Assembly: GCF_014202315.1 (NCBI RefSeq)
Contig: NZ_JACHGN010000010.1
Coordinates: 124,001 to 188,000 of the forward strand
DNA: 64,000 nt
Direction: 5' to 3'
DNA from: Thermocatellispora tengchongensis
GTDB taxonomy: Bacteria; Actinomycetota; Actinomycetes; Streptosporangiales; Streptosporangiaceae
Under the pieces are notes generated by a model that worked only from the letters and a program-made list of their open reading frames with translations, had not been told where the DNA came from and did not search any database. Below are positions 1 through 9,676 of this stretch, in pieces. Position 1 is the stretch's first letter. Each line of letters begins with the position of its first letter. The translations under genes were made by a program, and so were the position numbers.

Positions 1-199
1 CCCGGTGGGCACCTGCCGCATGGGCACCGACCCCGCCTCCGTGGTCGATCCCGAGCTGCGAGTACGCGGCGTGGCGGGCCTGCGCGTGGCCGACGTCTCC
101 GTCATGCCGGTCATCAACCGCGGCCACACCCACGCCCCCGCCGTGATGATCGGCGAGAAGGCCGCCGACCTGATCCTCGCCGACGCCGAGGCCGGGTGA
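1..199 (+). CDS. GMC-family oxidoreductase, C-terminal end (partial)
   Basis: Only the last ~65 residues are inside the window; the gene starts upstream. The fragment carries the typical end of glucose-methanol-choline oxidoreductases: GTCRMGTD, then a [11 protein letters not shown] segment, then [25 protein letters not shown]. In the family this region contributes the FAD-binding C-terminus and a catalytic-site Asn/His pair (here N-R-G-H). These flavoenzymes oxidise alcohols such as choline, sugars or sterols; the substrate cannot be read from this tail. Stop TGA at 197-199. The P450 gene starts 91 bp downstream on the same strand, so co-transcription is possible. Confidence 0.88.
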   Translation, partial: PVGTCRMGTDPASVVDPELRVRGVAGLRVADVSVMPVINRGHTHAPAVMIGEKAADLILADAEAG

Positions 200-290
200 C
201 GTCATGAGCACGGCTCGGATTCACCTGCCGCGAACCGGCCGTCCTGTGGCAGGATGCGGGTAACCGAACCCTGTTCTGGAGGAGGCGGAT

Positions 291-1523
291 GTGACGCTCA
301 CCCTCGCGGAGATCGACCTGGCGCAGCCGGAGTTCTGGGAGCGGCCGATGGCCGAGAGGGAGGAGGCGTTCGCGCTCCTGCGCCGGCTGCCGGCGCCGGT
401 GCGCTTCGCCGAGCCGGAGATCGGCTTCGCCGCCACGGGGCCGGGGTTCTACGCGCTGGTGCGGCACGCCGACATCATCGAGGCCAGCCGCAACCCGGAG
501 GTGTTCTGCTCGGGGAAGAGCGCCACCAGCATCCACGACCTGCCGGTGGAGTTCAACGAGTACTTCGGGTCGATGATCAATATGGACGACCCGCGGCACG
601 CCCGGCTGCGCCGCATCGTCTCGCGCGCGTTCACCCCGAAGATGATCCAGCAGTTCGAGGAAGACGTGCGGACCGAGGCCGCGCGCATCGTGGACGCGCT
701 GCTCGCCAAGGGCCCCGGCCGCGACTTCGTCGCCGATGTGGCCGCGCGGCTGCCGCTGAAGATCATTTGCGACATGATGGGCATCCCCGAGGAGCACTAC
801 CAGGACATCTTCCGCGCCTCCAACGTGATCCTCTCGGGCGGCGACACCGAGTTCATCGAGGACCTCGACCGGGCCGCGGAGGAGCTGCTCGGCGCCGGCG
901 AGAAGCTGCGCGATCTCGTGGTCACCCTGGCCGACAACGAGCCCCGGGGCCTGATCAAGTCGCTCACCAGCGCCAACATAGACGGCGAGCGGCTGACCCC
1001 GCAGGAGCTGGGCTCGTTCTTCATCCTGCTGGTCGTGGCGGGCAACGAGACCACCCGCAACGCCATCTCGCACGGGCTGCACCTGTTCACCCAGAACCCC
1101 GGCCAGCGCGAGCTGCTGCTGGCCGACCTCGACGGCCGGCTGCCCGGCGCGGTGGAGGAGATCGTCCGCGTGGCCTCGCCGGTGGCGTGGATGCGCCGCA
1201 CGGTCACCCGCGACCACGAGATGCACGGCCACCAGTACCGCAAGGGCGACAAGGTGCTGCTGTACTACTGGGCGGCCAACCGCGACGAGGCGGTCTTCGA
1301 AGACCCGCTGCGGTTCGACATCACCCGCGACCCCAACCCGCATGTCGGCTTCGGCGGCCCGGGGCCGCACTTCTGCCTGGGCGCCCACCTCGCCCGGCGC
1401 GAGATCAGCGTGATGTTCCGCGAGCTGCTGACCCGGGTGCCCGCGATCCGGTCGGTGGGCGAGCCGGATCGGCTCCGGTCCAGCTTCATCAATGGGATAA
1501 AGCACATGACCTGCGACTTCTAG
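291..1523 (+). CDS. Cytochrome P450 (CYP124/125/142-like group)
   Basis: A 410-residue soluble monooxygenase. The GTG start at 291 follows a strong GGAGGAGG ribosome site (278-285). Visible P450 landmarks are the I-helix oxygen-activation motif AGNETT (residues 250-255), the K-helix ExxR (E290-R293) and the heme loop FGGPGPHFCLG with the axial Cys at residue 362. Phrases such as MINMDDPRHARLRRIVSRAFTPKM and the PNPHVGFGGPGPHFCLGAHLAR-type loop recall actinobacterial P450s acting on sterol side chains or fatty/terpenoid chains. That substrate class is an inference. No ferredoxin or ferredoxin reductase lies nearby, so electrons must come from elsewhere. A paralogue follows 84 bp downstream; codons 323-380 are identical to it at DNA level. 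Confidence 0.93.
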   Translation: MTLTLAEIDLAQPEFWERPMAEREEAFALLRRLPAPVRFAEPEIGFAATGPGFYALVRHADIIEASRNPEVFCSGKSATSIHDLPVEFNEYFGSMINMDDPRHARLRRIVSRAFTPKMIQQFEEDVRTEAARIVDALLAKGPGRDFVADVAARLPLKIICDMMGIPEEHYQDIFRASNVILSGGDTEFIEDLDRAAEELLGAGEKLRDLVVTLADNEPRGLIKSLTSANIDGERLTPQELGSFFILLVVAGNETTRNAISHGLHLFTQNPGQRELLLADLDGRLPGAVEEIVRVASPVAWMRRTVTRDHEMHGHQYRKGDKVLLYYWAANRDEAVFEDPLRFDITRDPNPHVGFGGPGPHFCLGAHLARREISVMFRELLTRVPAIRSVGEPDRLRSSFINGIKHMTCDF

Positions 1524-1545
1524 TGCAAATCACCGCATGCTGCCT

Positions 1546-1566
1546 GTTACGTACGATGTACGTCAC
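1546..1566. promoter_or_regulatory. Imperfect 21-bp inverted repeat, candidate operator of the second P450
   Basis: GTTACGTAC-GAT-GTACGTCAC: 9-bp arms with one mismatch around a 3-bp centre, in the 84-bp gap between the two P450 genes and about 40 bp before the second start. Symmetry and position resemble a TetR/GntR-type operator. No regulator gene is adjacent, so the binding protein is unknown. Confidence 0.45.
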
Positions 1567-1607
1567 ACGCATTGACGTGGGGGCGTGAGCGTGCGAATCA
1601 TGGGCCC

Positions 1608-2882
1608 ATGACCGTGACTCCCGCCGATCGGCGGCCGATCGTCACCGCCGCCGACATCGATCTGAGCGACATCGACTTCTGGGCCCGGCCGATGGCCGAG
1701 CGCGAGCGGGCCTTCGCGCTGCTGCGCGCGCTGGACCGGCCGGCCTTCTTCGAGGAGATGGAGGTCGCCTACGCCCCCAAGGGGCTCGGCTACCACGCGC
1801 TGGTGCGGCACGCCGACATCCTGGAGGCGAGCCGCAACCCCGAGGTGTTCTGCTCCGGCGACGGCGGGGCGACCAACATCCCCGACATGCCGGCGGAGTT
1901 CGCCGAGTACTTCGGGTCGATGATCAACATGGACGACCCCCGGCACGCCCGGCTGCGCCGCATTGTCTCCCGCTCCTTCACGCCAAAGATGATCAAGCAG
2001 TTCGAGGCCGACGTCGAGTCGGCGGCGCGGGCGATCGTGGACGACCTGCTGCGCACCGGGCCCGGCTGCGACTTCGTCACCGAGGTCGCCGCCCGGCTGC
2101 CGCTGAAGATCATCTGCGACATGATGGGCATCCCCGAGGAGCACTACCGGTTCGTCTTCGACCGCTCCAACATCATCCTGGGCGGCATGGACCCCGAGTA
2201 CGGCGCCGCCGACATGGAGGAGGTGGGCCGGCGGCTGCTCACCGCGGGCATGGAGCTGCAGCAGCTCGTGCAGGACCTCGCCGCCCACCGGGCCGAGCAC
2301 CCCACCGGCGACCTGATCTCCGCCCTGGTCACCGCGAACATCGACGGCGAGCACCTGACCATGCAGGAGCTGGGGTCGTTCTTCATCCTGCTCGTCGTGG
2401 CCGGCAACGAGACCACGCGCAACGCCATCTCGTACGGCATGCGCCTGCTCACCACCAACCCCGACCAGCGGGCGCTGTGGCTGAGCGACATCGAGGGCCA
2501 CACCCCGCGCGCCGTCGAGGAGATCGTCCGCCTGGCCTCCCCGGTGAACTACATGCGGCGCAAGGTCACCCGCGACCACGAGATGAACGGCAACCTGTAC
2601 CGCAAGGGGGAGAAGGTCCTGCTGTACTACTGGGCGGCCAACCGCGACGAGGCGGTCTTCGAAGACCCGCTGCGGTTCGACATCACCCGCGACCCCAACC
2701 CGCATGTCGGCTTCGGCGGCCCGGGGCCGCACTTCTGCCTGGGCGCCCACCTCGCCCGGCGCGAGATCAGCGTGATGTTCCGCGAGCTGCTGCAGCGCGT
2801 CCCGCACCTGGAGGTGGGCACCCCGCAGCGCCTGCTGAGCAACTTCATCAACGGCATCAAGCACGCCGAGGCGACGTTCTGA
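1608..2882 (+). CDS. Cytochrome P450, paralogue of the upstream P450
   Basis: A 424-residue P450. I chose ATG 1608 (MTVTPADRRP) because similarity to the neighbour begins just after it; a TTG at 1572 in the same frame is the only longer alternative, and no clear ribosome site decides. It has the AGNETT I-helix motif (about residue 265), ExxR (about 306-309) and an identical heme loop with Cys near residue 377. Overall it matches the 410-residue neighbour throughout, so the pair is a tandem duplication. The 174 nt at 2619-2792 are exactly identical to 1257-1430 while flanking sequence has diverged. The final codons run into an 18-bp tandem repeat. Substrate unknown. Confidence 0.92.
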   Translation: MTVTPADRRPIVTAADIDLSDIDFWARPMAERERAFALLRALDRPAFFEEMEVAYAPKGLGYHALVRHADILEASRNPEVFCSGDGGATNIPDMPAEFAEYFGSMINMDDPRHARLRRIVSRSFTPKMIKQFEADVESAARAIVDDLLRTGPGCDFVTEVAARLPLKIICDMMGIPEEHYRFVFDRSNIILGGMDPEYGAADMEEVGRRLLTAGMELQQLVQDLAAHRAEHPTGDLISALVTANIDGEHLTMQELGSFFILLVVAGNETTRNAISYGMRLLTTNPDQRALWLSDIEGHTPRAVEEIVRLASPVNYMRRKVTRDHEMNGNLYRKGEKVLLYYWAANRDEAVFEDPLRFDITRDPNPHVGFGGPGPHFCLGAHLARREISVMFRELLQRVPHLEVGTPQRLLSNFINGIKHAEATF

Positions 2883-2952
2883 GCCGAGCCGGCGTTCTGA
2901 GCCGAGCAGACGTTCTGAGCCGAGCAGACGTTCTGAGCCGAGCAGACGTTCT
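2881..2952. repeat. Four tandem copies of an 18-bp unit at the P450 3' end
   Basis: Four head-to-tail copies of gagccgagcagacgttct (the first copy has three differences) begin inside the stop codon of the second P450. The 18 bp just before, the gene's own last codons, match the unit at 14 of 18 positions, so the array looks like an expansion of the coding 3' end. It separates this gene from the convergent gene that ends at 2977. Confidence 0.9.
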
Positions 2953-2976
2953 GACGCCGTCCCCGCGGGGCGTCCG

Positions 2977-5322
2977 TCAGGGGTTCGACAGGCGGATGCC
3001 CTTGAAGACCGTGTTCACGTCGGGCAGCAGCTCCTTCTTGGCGTCGGGCACCGCCATGTAGACGATGGCGGGCAGGTCGGCGCCGGTGCTGATCGCGGCC
3101 ACGACCATCGTCGTCTTCTCGCTCCCCGCGGTGATCTCGTACGCCACGAGCTGGCCGGGCAGGCCGCCCACGTTGAGCGCCTGCTGCGCGGTCTTGCGGA
3201 TCTTGTTGCCCTCGGGGAAGTACTTGGTGCGCTGCTGGAACGCCACCGCGCTGATCACCGGGGTCAGGTTCTCCGGCGAGGTGTACTTCGAGGCCAGCCG
3301 GCGGGCCAGCGGGCCGGACATCACCTGGGCGAACTGCGCCTTGCCGGTGGAGTCCTGGCCGGCCGCGACGTACTGGCGGGTGTCGAAGCCGAACTGCGTA
3401 CGCACGGTGGCGCGCTGGTCCAGCCGCCACGGCCGGCCCAGCCGGGGCAGGGTGATCGCCGCGCCCTGGTCGGTGAGCGTGCCCGCAACCGGCGAGGCCG
3501 TGCCCTTGTAGCGGGGCAGCCGGCCGATCGGCTGCTGACGTGGCGCGGCCGACTTGGTGGCCACCGGCCCCTGCGCCCCCGGGTCGGAATCGGACTCGTC
3601 GCCCGAGGCCAGCGGACCCGCCAGGAACGCCCACAACAGCGCCGCGACCAGCGCGATCACCACCGAGCCGACGAGCGCGTAGATCCAGATCGGCTTGCCC
3701 GGCCGGTCCAGGTCATCATCGCCCATCTGCTGGTAGTTCTCGCCGAAGACGTTGTTCCACAGCTCCTGCTGCCGGTCGGGCGGCGGCGTCTTGGGCCCGC
3801 TGATCTGCCCGGCCGTGACGAACGGCCGGTACGGGTCGCCGGGGTCCTGCGGGCCGGGCCCGCCCGGCCCACCGGGTCCACCAGGGCCACCGGGCCCACC
3901 GGGGCCGCCATGCCCGCCGTTCGGACCACCGGGGCCACCCGGACCACCAGGGCCGCCGGGACCGCCGGGACCACCCGGGCCGCCCGGGTGCGGCGCGGGG
4001 CCGGGCGGCGGGCCCTGCGGGTGCTGGAACGGCCCGCCGCCGGGAGGCCCGGACGGTCCGGCGGGACCGCCGTCGGGTCCACCCGGGCCACCGGGACCAC
4101 CAGGGCCACCCTGCTGCGGCCCGGACGGGCCCGAAGGGCCTGCGGAGCCGGGGCCGGGCGGAGCCGGGGGCGGGGTGTCGGGCTGGGCCGGGCGCGCCGC
4201 GCCGATGGGCAGCGAGACGGTCCGCTCGAAGTTGGCGTCAGAGGCCGCGGGCGCCGGCGGGACCGAGATGGCGCTCATGGTGCTGAGCGGGTCGTCCTCC
4301 CAGGACGGGGTGCCGGCGGACGGGTTGGGCGCCGGAGCGCGGTTGTGGCTGGTGTCCCAGACCGACCTGGGCGCCGGGTCAGGCTCGGGGCCGCCGTTGG
4401 GACCGGGCCAGGACGGCGACGACGCACCGGACGTGCCGTTCGGCTCCGGCCGCGGCTGCGTGCTCATGCCGGGCCCGCCCTCGGGGCCGGGCCACGACGC
4501 GCCGGAGGCCGCCGCGTTGTTGGGGCCGGGCCACGCGGGCCCGGAGTCGGCGGAGCCGCCGTTCGGGCCGGGCCAGGAGGGCGAGGACATGCCGGAGCCG
4601 CCGTTCGGGTCGGGCCAGGACGGCGACGACGCGCCCGAGCGGCCGTTCGGATCGGGCCACGCCGGGCCGGAGTCGGCGGTGCTGCCGTTCGGGCCGGGCC
4701 AGGCCGGGCCGGAGTCGGCCGTGCTGCCGTTGGGGCCGGGCCAGGACGGGGACGACGCGCCGGCGTTGCCGTTGGGGTCGGGCCAGGCGGGGCCGGAGTC
4801 GGCGGTGCTGCCGTTGGGGCCGGGCCAGGTCGGTGAGGACATGCCGGAGCCGCCGTTCGGGTCGGGCCGGGACGGCGTGGCCATACCGAGCGGGTCTGGG
4901 CCGGTCATGCCGGACCGGTCTGGCGACGGGCCGGCCGCGGGGTCGGGCCAGGACGGGCCGGTGGACGTGTGGGGCCGGCCGGACTGCGCCTGGTGGGACG
5001 GCCGGCCACCGGGGTGGGGGGCGTCGCCACGTGGGGGATCGGGCCAGGCGGGCGGCGGCGGGTCGTTGCGCGGCGTCTCGGGCCAGGCCGGGGGTAGGTG
5101 GGACTGGCTGGACTGCTCCGGGGCCATGGCTGCCGTACCTCCCGCGATATTGCCCGGATTAGGGGTGCTGCGCATGATCTCATGCGGCTCGGGGGGTTCC
5201 GCAGGGAAACGGGAGAATCCCCCGTAGAACAGCCGGCCGGTCGGGTCGGTCGGCGGGTCCTGGAGTGGAAGGCCGAACTCCTCGGGATCCGGCCGAAGCT
5301 CTGGATCGTACGAGTTCGCCAT
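2977..5322 (-). CDS. Pro/Gly-repeat single-pass membrane protein, unknown function
   Basis: A 781-residue protein not recognised as a named family. Residues ~1-330 are low-complexity and rich in W-P-(G/D)-P-N-G and S-(G/A)-D-S-G-P-A-W repeats. Residues ~390-510 are collagen-like G-G-P triplets. One transmembrane segment (545-570: IWIYALVGSVVIALVAALLW) leads to a folded ~200-residue extracytoplasmic domain with no Cys. The layout implies a long disordered cytoplasmic arm and a small outside domain, like actinobacterial kinase-associated or cell-envelope proteins. The start ATG 5322 has no ribosome site but lies 7 nt after TACTCT (a TANNNT -10), so the mRNA may be leaderless. It is divergent from leuS. 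Function is unassigned. Confidence 0.8.
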   Translation of the reverse strand: MANSYDPELRPDPEEFGLPLQDPPTDPTGRLFYGGFSRFPAEPPEPHEIMRSTPNPGNIAGGTAAMAPEQSSQSHLPPAWPETPRNDPPPPAWPDPPRGDAPHPGGRPSHQAQSGRPHTSTGPSWPDPAAGPSPDRSGMTGPDPLGMATPSRPDPNGGSGMSSPTWPGPNGSTADSGPAWPDPNGNAGASSPSWPGPNGSTADSGPAWPGPNGSTADSGPAWPDPNGRSGASSPSWPDPNGGSGMSSPSWPGPNGGSADSGPAWPGPNNAAASGASWPGPEGGPGMSTQPRPEPNGTSGASSPSWPGPNGGPEPDPAPRSVWDTSHNRAPAPNPSAGTPSWEDDPLSTMSAISVPPAPAASDANFERTVSLPIGAARPAQPDTPPPAPPGPGSAGPSGPSGPQQGGPGGPGGPGGPDGGPAGPSGPPGGGPFQHPQGPPPGPAPHPGGPGGPGGPGGPGGPGGPGGPNGGHGGPGGPGGPGGPGGPGGPGPQDPGDPYRPFVTAGQISGPKTPPPDRQQELWNNVFGENYQQMGDDDLDRPGKPIWIYALVGSVVIALVAALLWAFLAGPLASGDESDSDPGAQGPVATKSAAPRQQPIGRLPRYKGTASPVAGTLTDQGAAITLPRLGRPWRLDQRATVRTQFGFDTRQYVAAGQDSTGKAQFAQVMSGPLARRLASKYTSPENLTPVISAVAFQQRTKYFPEGNKIRKTAQQALNVGGLPGQLVAYEITAGSEKTTMVVAAISTGADLPAIVYMAVPDAKKELLPDVNTVFKGIRLSNP

Positions 5323-5335
5323 AGCGACAAGAGTA
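5323..5335 (-). promoter_or_regulatory. Candidate -10 element placing transcription at the ATG of the Pro/Gly-repeat protein
   Basis: On the minus strand TACTCT (5335-5330) is followed by 7 nt and then ATG at 5322. That spacing is typical of leaderless actinobacterial transcripts. No good -35 hexamer was found. Confidence 0.4.
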
Positions 5336-5551
5336 AACTAACGGTACAGAAGAGGTCACAACGGATCTATCACCATCGGGTCTCACGTGCATCAGGCGTT
5401 CATTCTGTACGCCCAGGCACGGGCGCTCCGCGCGTCATACCTTACGAGGCGTTTCTTCGCCGTCCGGGCGAAAGCCGCATCTCATCTCACCTGGCGAGAC
5501 AGAGACCGTCTCGCGCCCCGAGAACATCGCGCTCTGCGCTACCCTTGACAT

Positions 5552-5599
5552 ATGCGTTTCGCGACCCTGCTTCTTAGCAGGCCGCGTCCGGCGAGCTGA
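5552..5599 (+). CDS. Leucine-rich leader peptide of leuS
   Basis: A 15-residue reading frame, [15 protein letters not shown], starting at ATG 5552 and ending at TGA 5597-5599. Codons 6-8 are CTG CTT CTT. CTT is unusual in a genome this GC-rich, so the run is a sensitive sensor of charged tRNA-Leu. No ribosome site precedes it, consistent with leaderless translation. The first hairpin's left arm begins 5 nt after the last Leu codon, close enough for a stalled ribosome to mask it. The peptide itself probably has no function after synthesis. Confidence 0.65.
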   Translation: MRFATLLLSRPRPAS

Positions 5600-5623
5600 T
5601 CACTGCCCACGCCGACGCGGCCA

Positions 5624-5652
5624 CCCCTCCACGTGCGCGGAGGGGTTTCTTT
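5624..5652 (+). terminator. Attenuator terminator upstream of leuS
   Basis: A 7-bp perfect stem (5624-5630 with 5639-5645), an 8-nt loop and a T-rich tail TTTCTTT. A U-tail is rare in this genome, which favours a true intrinsic terminator inside the leuS leader. Confidence 0.75.
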
Positions 5653-5706
5653 ATGGGCCGTGACCATGGGCCGCGACAATGCGGGACAACAACCGAGGGA
5701 CCGACC

Positions 5707-8172
<2,466 letters not shown>

Positions 8173-8177
8173 GCGAC

Positions 8178-8207
8178 CGCGGGCGGCCCTGATGCGGGCC
8201 GCCCGCG
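8178..8207 (+). terminator. leuS terminator hairpin
   Basis: A perfect 12-bp stem (8178-8189 with 8196-8207) and a 6-nt loop, 6 bp after the leuS stop. No U-tract follows, as is common in high-GC actinobacteria. It lies between convergent genes and could act for both. Confidence 0.8.
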
Positions 8208-8257
8208 ACCGCCGATCAGATCACTCGGGTACGTTCACCCGGTTCACCCGGGCTCGT

Positions 8258-9649
8258 TCATTCAGGCACGCTGTCCGTCCACGCCGTGCCGGCCGCGCGG
8301 AAGGCGTCCACCCGCCCCTGCACGGCCGTCGGCGCGACGACCTCGTTCTTGGCGTGGTAGACCCAGTCCACCTGCTGCACGTAGCTGCGCTGCGTGGAGC
8401 TGCCGTTCAGCCCGCCGTTGATGAACCAGTGGTTGAAGTTGATCGACATCGGGGTCTCCGGGTAGTACTTGCCGCCGTGCTGGGCGACCTGCTGCCCGTC
8501 GATGTAGTAGGTGACGTTGCCGCCCGAGACCTGGAAGACCAGCGTGTGCCAGCCCGCCATGCTCTGGTTGACCGTGGTGTAGGTGTTGTCCGACAGCCAC
8601 GGCTCGTTGCGGTAGGTCTCCCACGTCGTCATGTACATGATCGGCCCCTGCGCGCCCCAGCCGCCGTTGGGCAGGTACTCGAAGTCGATCTCGCCGTAGT
8701 TCGGGTCGAGGTCGAAGGCGAGCGGGGTGATCGTGAAGAACGTCTGCACCACGTTGTCCCCGTCGGGCCCGCTCTGCGGCGCGTCGGTGAAGCGGACGCG
8801 CGCGGCGTACGTGCCCTCGAAGAACTTGCGCTGGTGCAGCATCTCGGCCTGGCTGGTGCCGCTCGCCGTGCCGTCGGTGGTCGCGGTGAGCGTCAGCGCC
8901 TGGTTGCCGGTCCCGATCGAGGGGAACGTGACCGCCGAGGCCGGCCACGACGCCCCCGGGATGCCGGGCCCGCCGGGGTTGGTGCGCACCGACCAGCGGC
9001 GCTGCCCGATGCGCGGGTCGGAGGAGTTGGTGTAGGAGAAGTCGTCGAACAGCTCCGTACGCTCGCCGGGCGGCACGGTCGGCGTGACCGTCGGCGACGG
9101 GCTGGTCGTCGGGTCGGTGCTGGCCGGGGTGCCCCAGTCGAGCACGCCGTCCAGGTACAGCGGGGTGCGCGCCCAGTCGGCGTAGGAGGTCTGGGCCGCG
9201 CCGAAGGAGTAGTCGTCGGCCTGGTTCACGTTCTGCCAGTCGGTGCGCCACAGGCGGAGCTGGATGTCGCCGGTGTCGGCCCCCGCCGCCAGCGTGCCGG
9301 AGGTGAAGCCGATCTCCAGGTACCTGTCCGCGCCGTTCACCGGCGTGGCCAGGGTGACGAACCGGTGCCTGAGCGTGCCGCAGCCGACCACCGCCCAGGC
9401 GCAGGAGAAGGAGTACGCGGCGCCGTTGCCGGTGAAGTAGTACCGGATCGTGTACCGCGACAGCGACGCCGCCGACGACCCGGTGTTGCGGATCTTGAAC
9501 CAGGGCTGCGTCTCGTACGCGCTCGCGCCGGTCATGGTGGTGCGGTACTGCACCCGCAGCCCGCTGTCGGCCGACGCCGCGCGGATCAGGCCGCCGGTCG
9601 CCACCATGGCGGCCAGCGTGACGACGAGCAGGATCTTGCGTAACCGCAT
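8258..9649 (-). CDS. Secreted GH16 glucanase-type glycoside hydrolase with N-terminal CBM3
   Basis: A 463-residue exported enzyme. A Sec signal peptide spans ~1-27 (MRLRKILLVVTLAAMVATGG then an A-x-A site). A family 3 carbohydrate-binding module spans ~30-173 (LRVQYRTTMTG, PWFKIRNTG, LRLWRTDWQ), followed by a Thr/Pro/Ser linker (~174-197) and a GH16 beta-jelly-roll (~198-440). The GH16 catalytic signature reads GEIDFEY with Glu320 and Glu324. GH16 enzymes cut beta-1,3/1,4-glucans or galactans by a retaining mechanism; CBM3 usually binds cellulose or chitin. It lies 27 bp after the GH20 gene with a GGAGAA ribosome site and is probably last in the importer operon. A role in attacking fungal wall glucan beside chitin is an inference. 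Confidence 0.9.
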   Translation of the reverse strand: MRLRKILLVVTLAAMVATGGLIRAASADSGLRVQYRTTMTGASAYETQPWFKIRNTGSSAASLSRYTIRYYFTGNGAAYSFSCAWAVVGCGTLRHRFVTLATPVNGADRYLEIGFTSGTLAAGADTGDIQLRLWRTDWQNVNQADDYSFGAAQTSYADWARTPLYLDGVLDWGTPASTDPTTSPSPTVTPTVPPGERTELFDDFSYTNSSDPRIGQRRWSVRTNPGGPGIPGASWPASAVTFPSIGTGNQALTLTATTDGTASGTSQAEMLHQRKFFEGTYAARVRFTDAPQSGPDGDNVVQTFFTITPLAFDLDPNYGEIDFEYLPNGGWGAQGPIMYMTTWETYRNEPWLSDNTYTTVNQSMAGWHTLVFQVSGGNVTYYIDGQQVAQHGGKYYPETPMSINFNHWFINGGLNGSSTQRSYVQQVDWVYHAKNEVVAPTAVQGRVDAFRAAGTAWTDSVPE

Positions 9650-9676
9650 GCGTTCTCCAATCGATCGGATGGCGGA

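Larger units (their letters stand above)
5540..5652 (+). promoter_or_regulatory. leuS leader: promoter, Leu leader peptide, hairpin and attenuator
   Basis: In order: -10 hexamer TACCCT (5540-5545); 6 nt; an ATG (5552) opening a 15-codon reading frame with three consecutive Leu codons (5567-5575); a 9-bp perfect stem GGCCGCGTC/GACGCGGCC (5580-5588 with 5614-5622); and a terminator hairpin CCCCTCC/GGAGGGG followed by TTTCTTT (5624-5651). The leuS start lies 55 nt further on. This is the layout of ribosome-mediated transcription attenuation: scarce charged tRNA-Leu would stall the ribosome at the Leu codons and alter folding so that leuS is transcribed. I could not identify the antiterminator pairing by eye. 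The -10 spacing suggests the leader peptide mRNA begins at its own ATG. Confidence 0.7.

Noticed and set aside
1-2882. Natural-product gene cluster suggested by a GMC oxidoreductase and two P450s
   Set aside because: No scaffold-forming enzyme (PKS, NRPS, terpene synthase or RiPP enzyme) is visible in the window, so a biosynthetic cluster cannot be claimed.
5336-5706. T-box riboswitch upstream of leuS
   Set aside because: No T-box sequence or specifier-loop structure was seen. The Leu leader peptide and terminator indicate ribosome-mediated attenuation instead.
5653-5706. Upstream in-frame start for leuS at 5653
   Set aside because: It would lie directly after the attenuator tail and add 18 residues not seen in LeuRS; GTG 5707 has a proper ribosome site.
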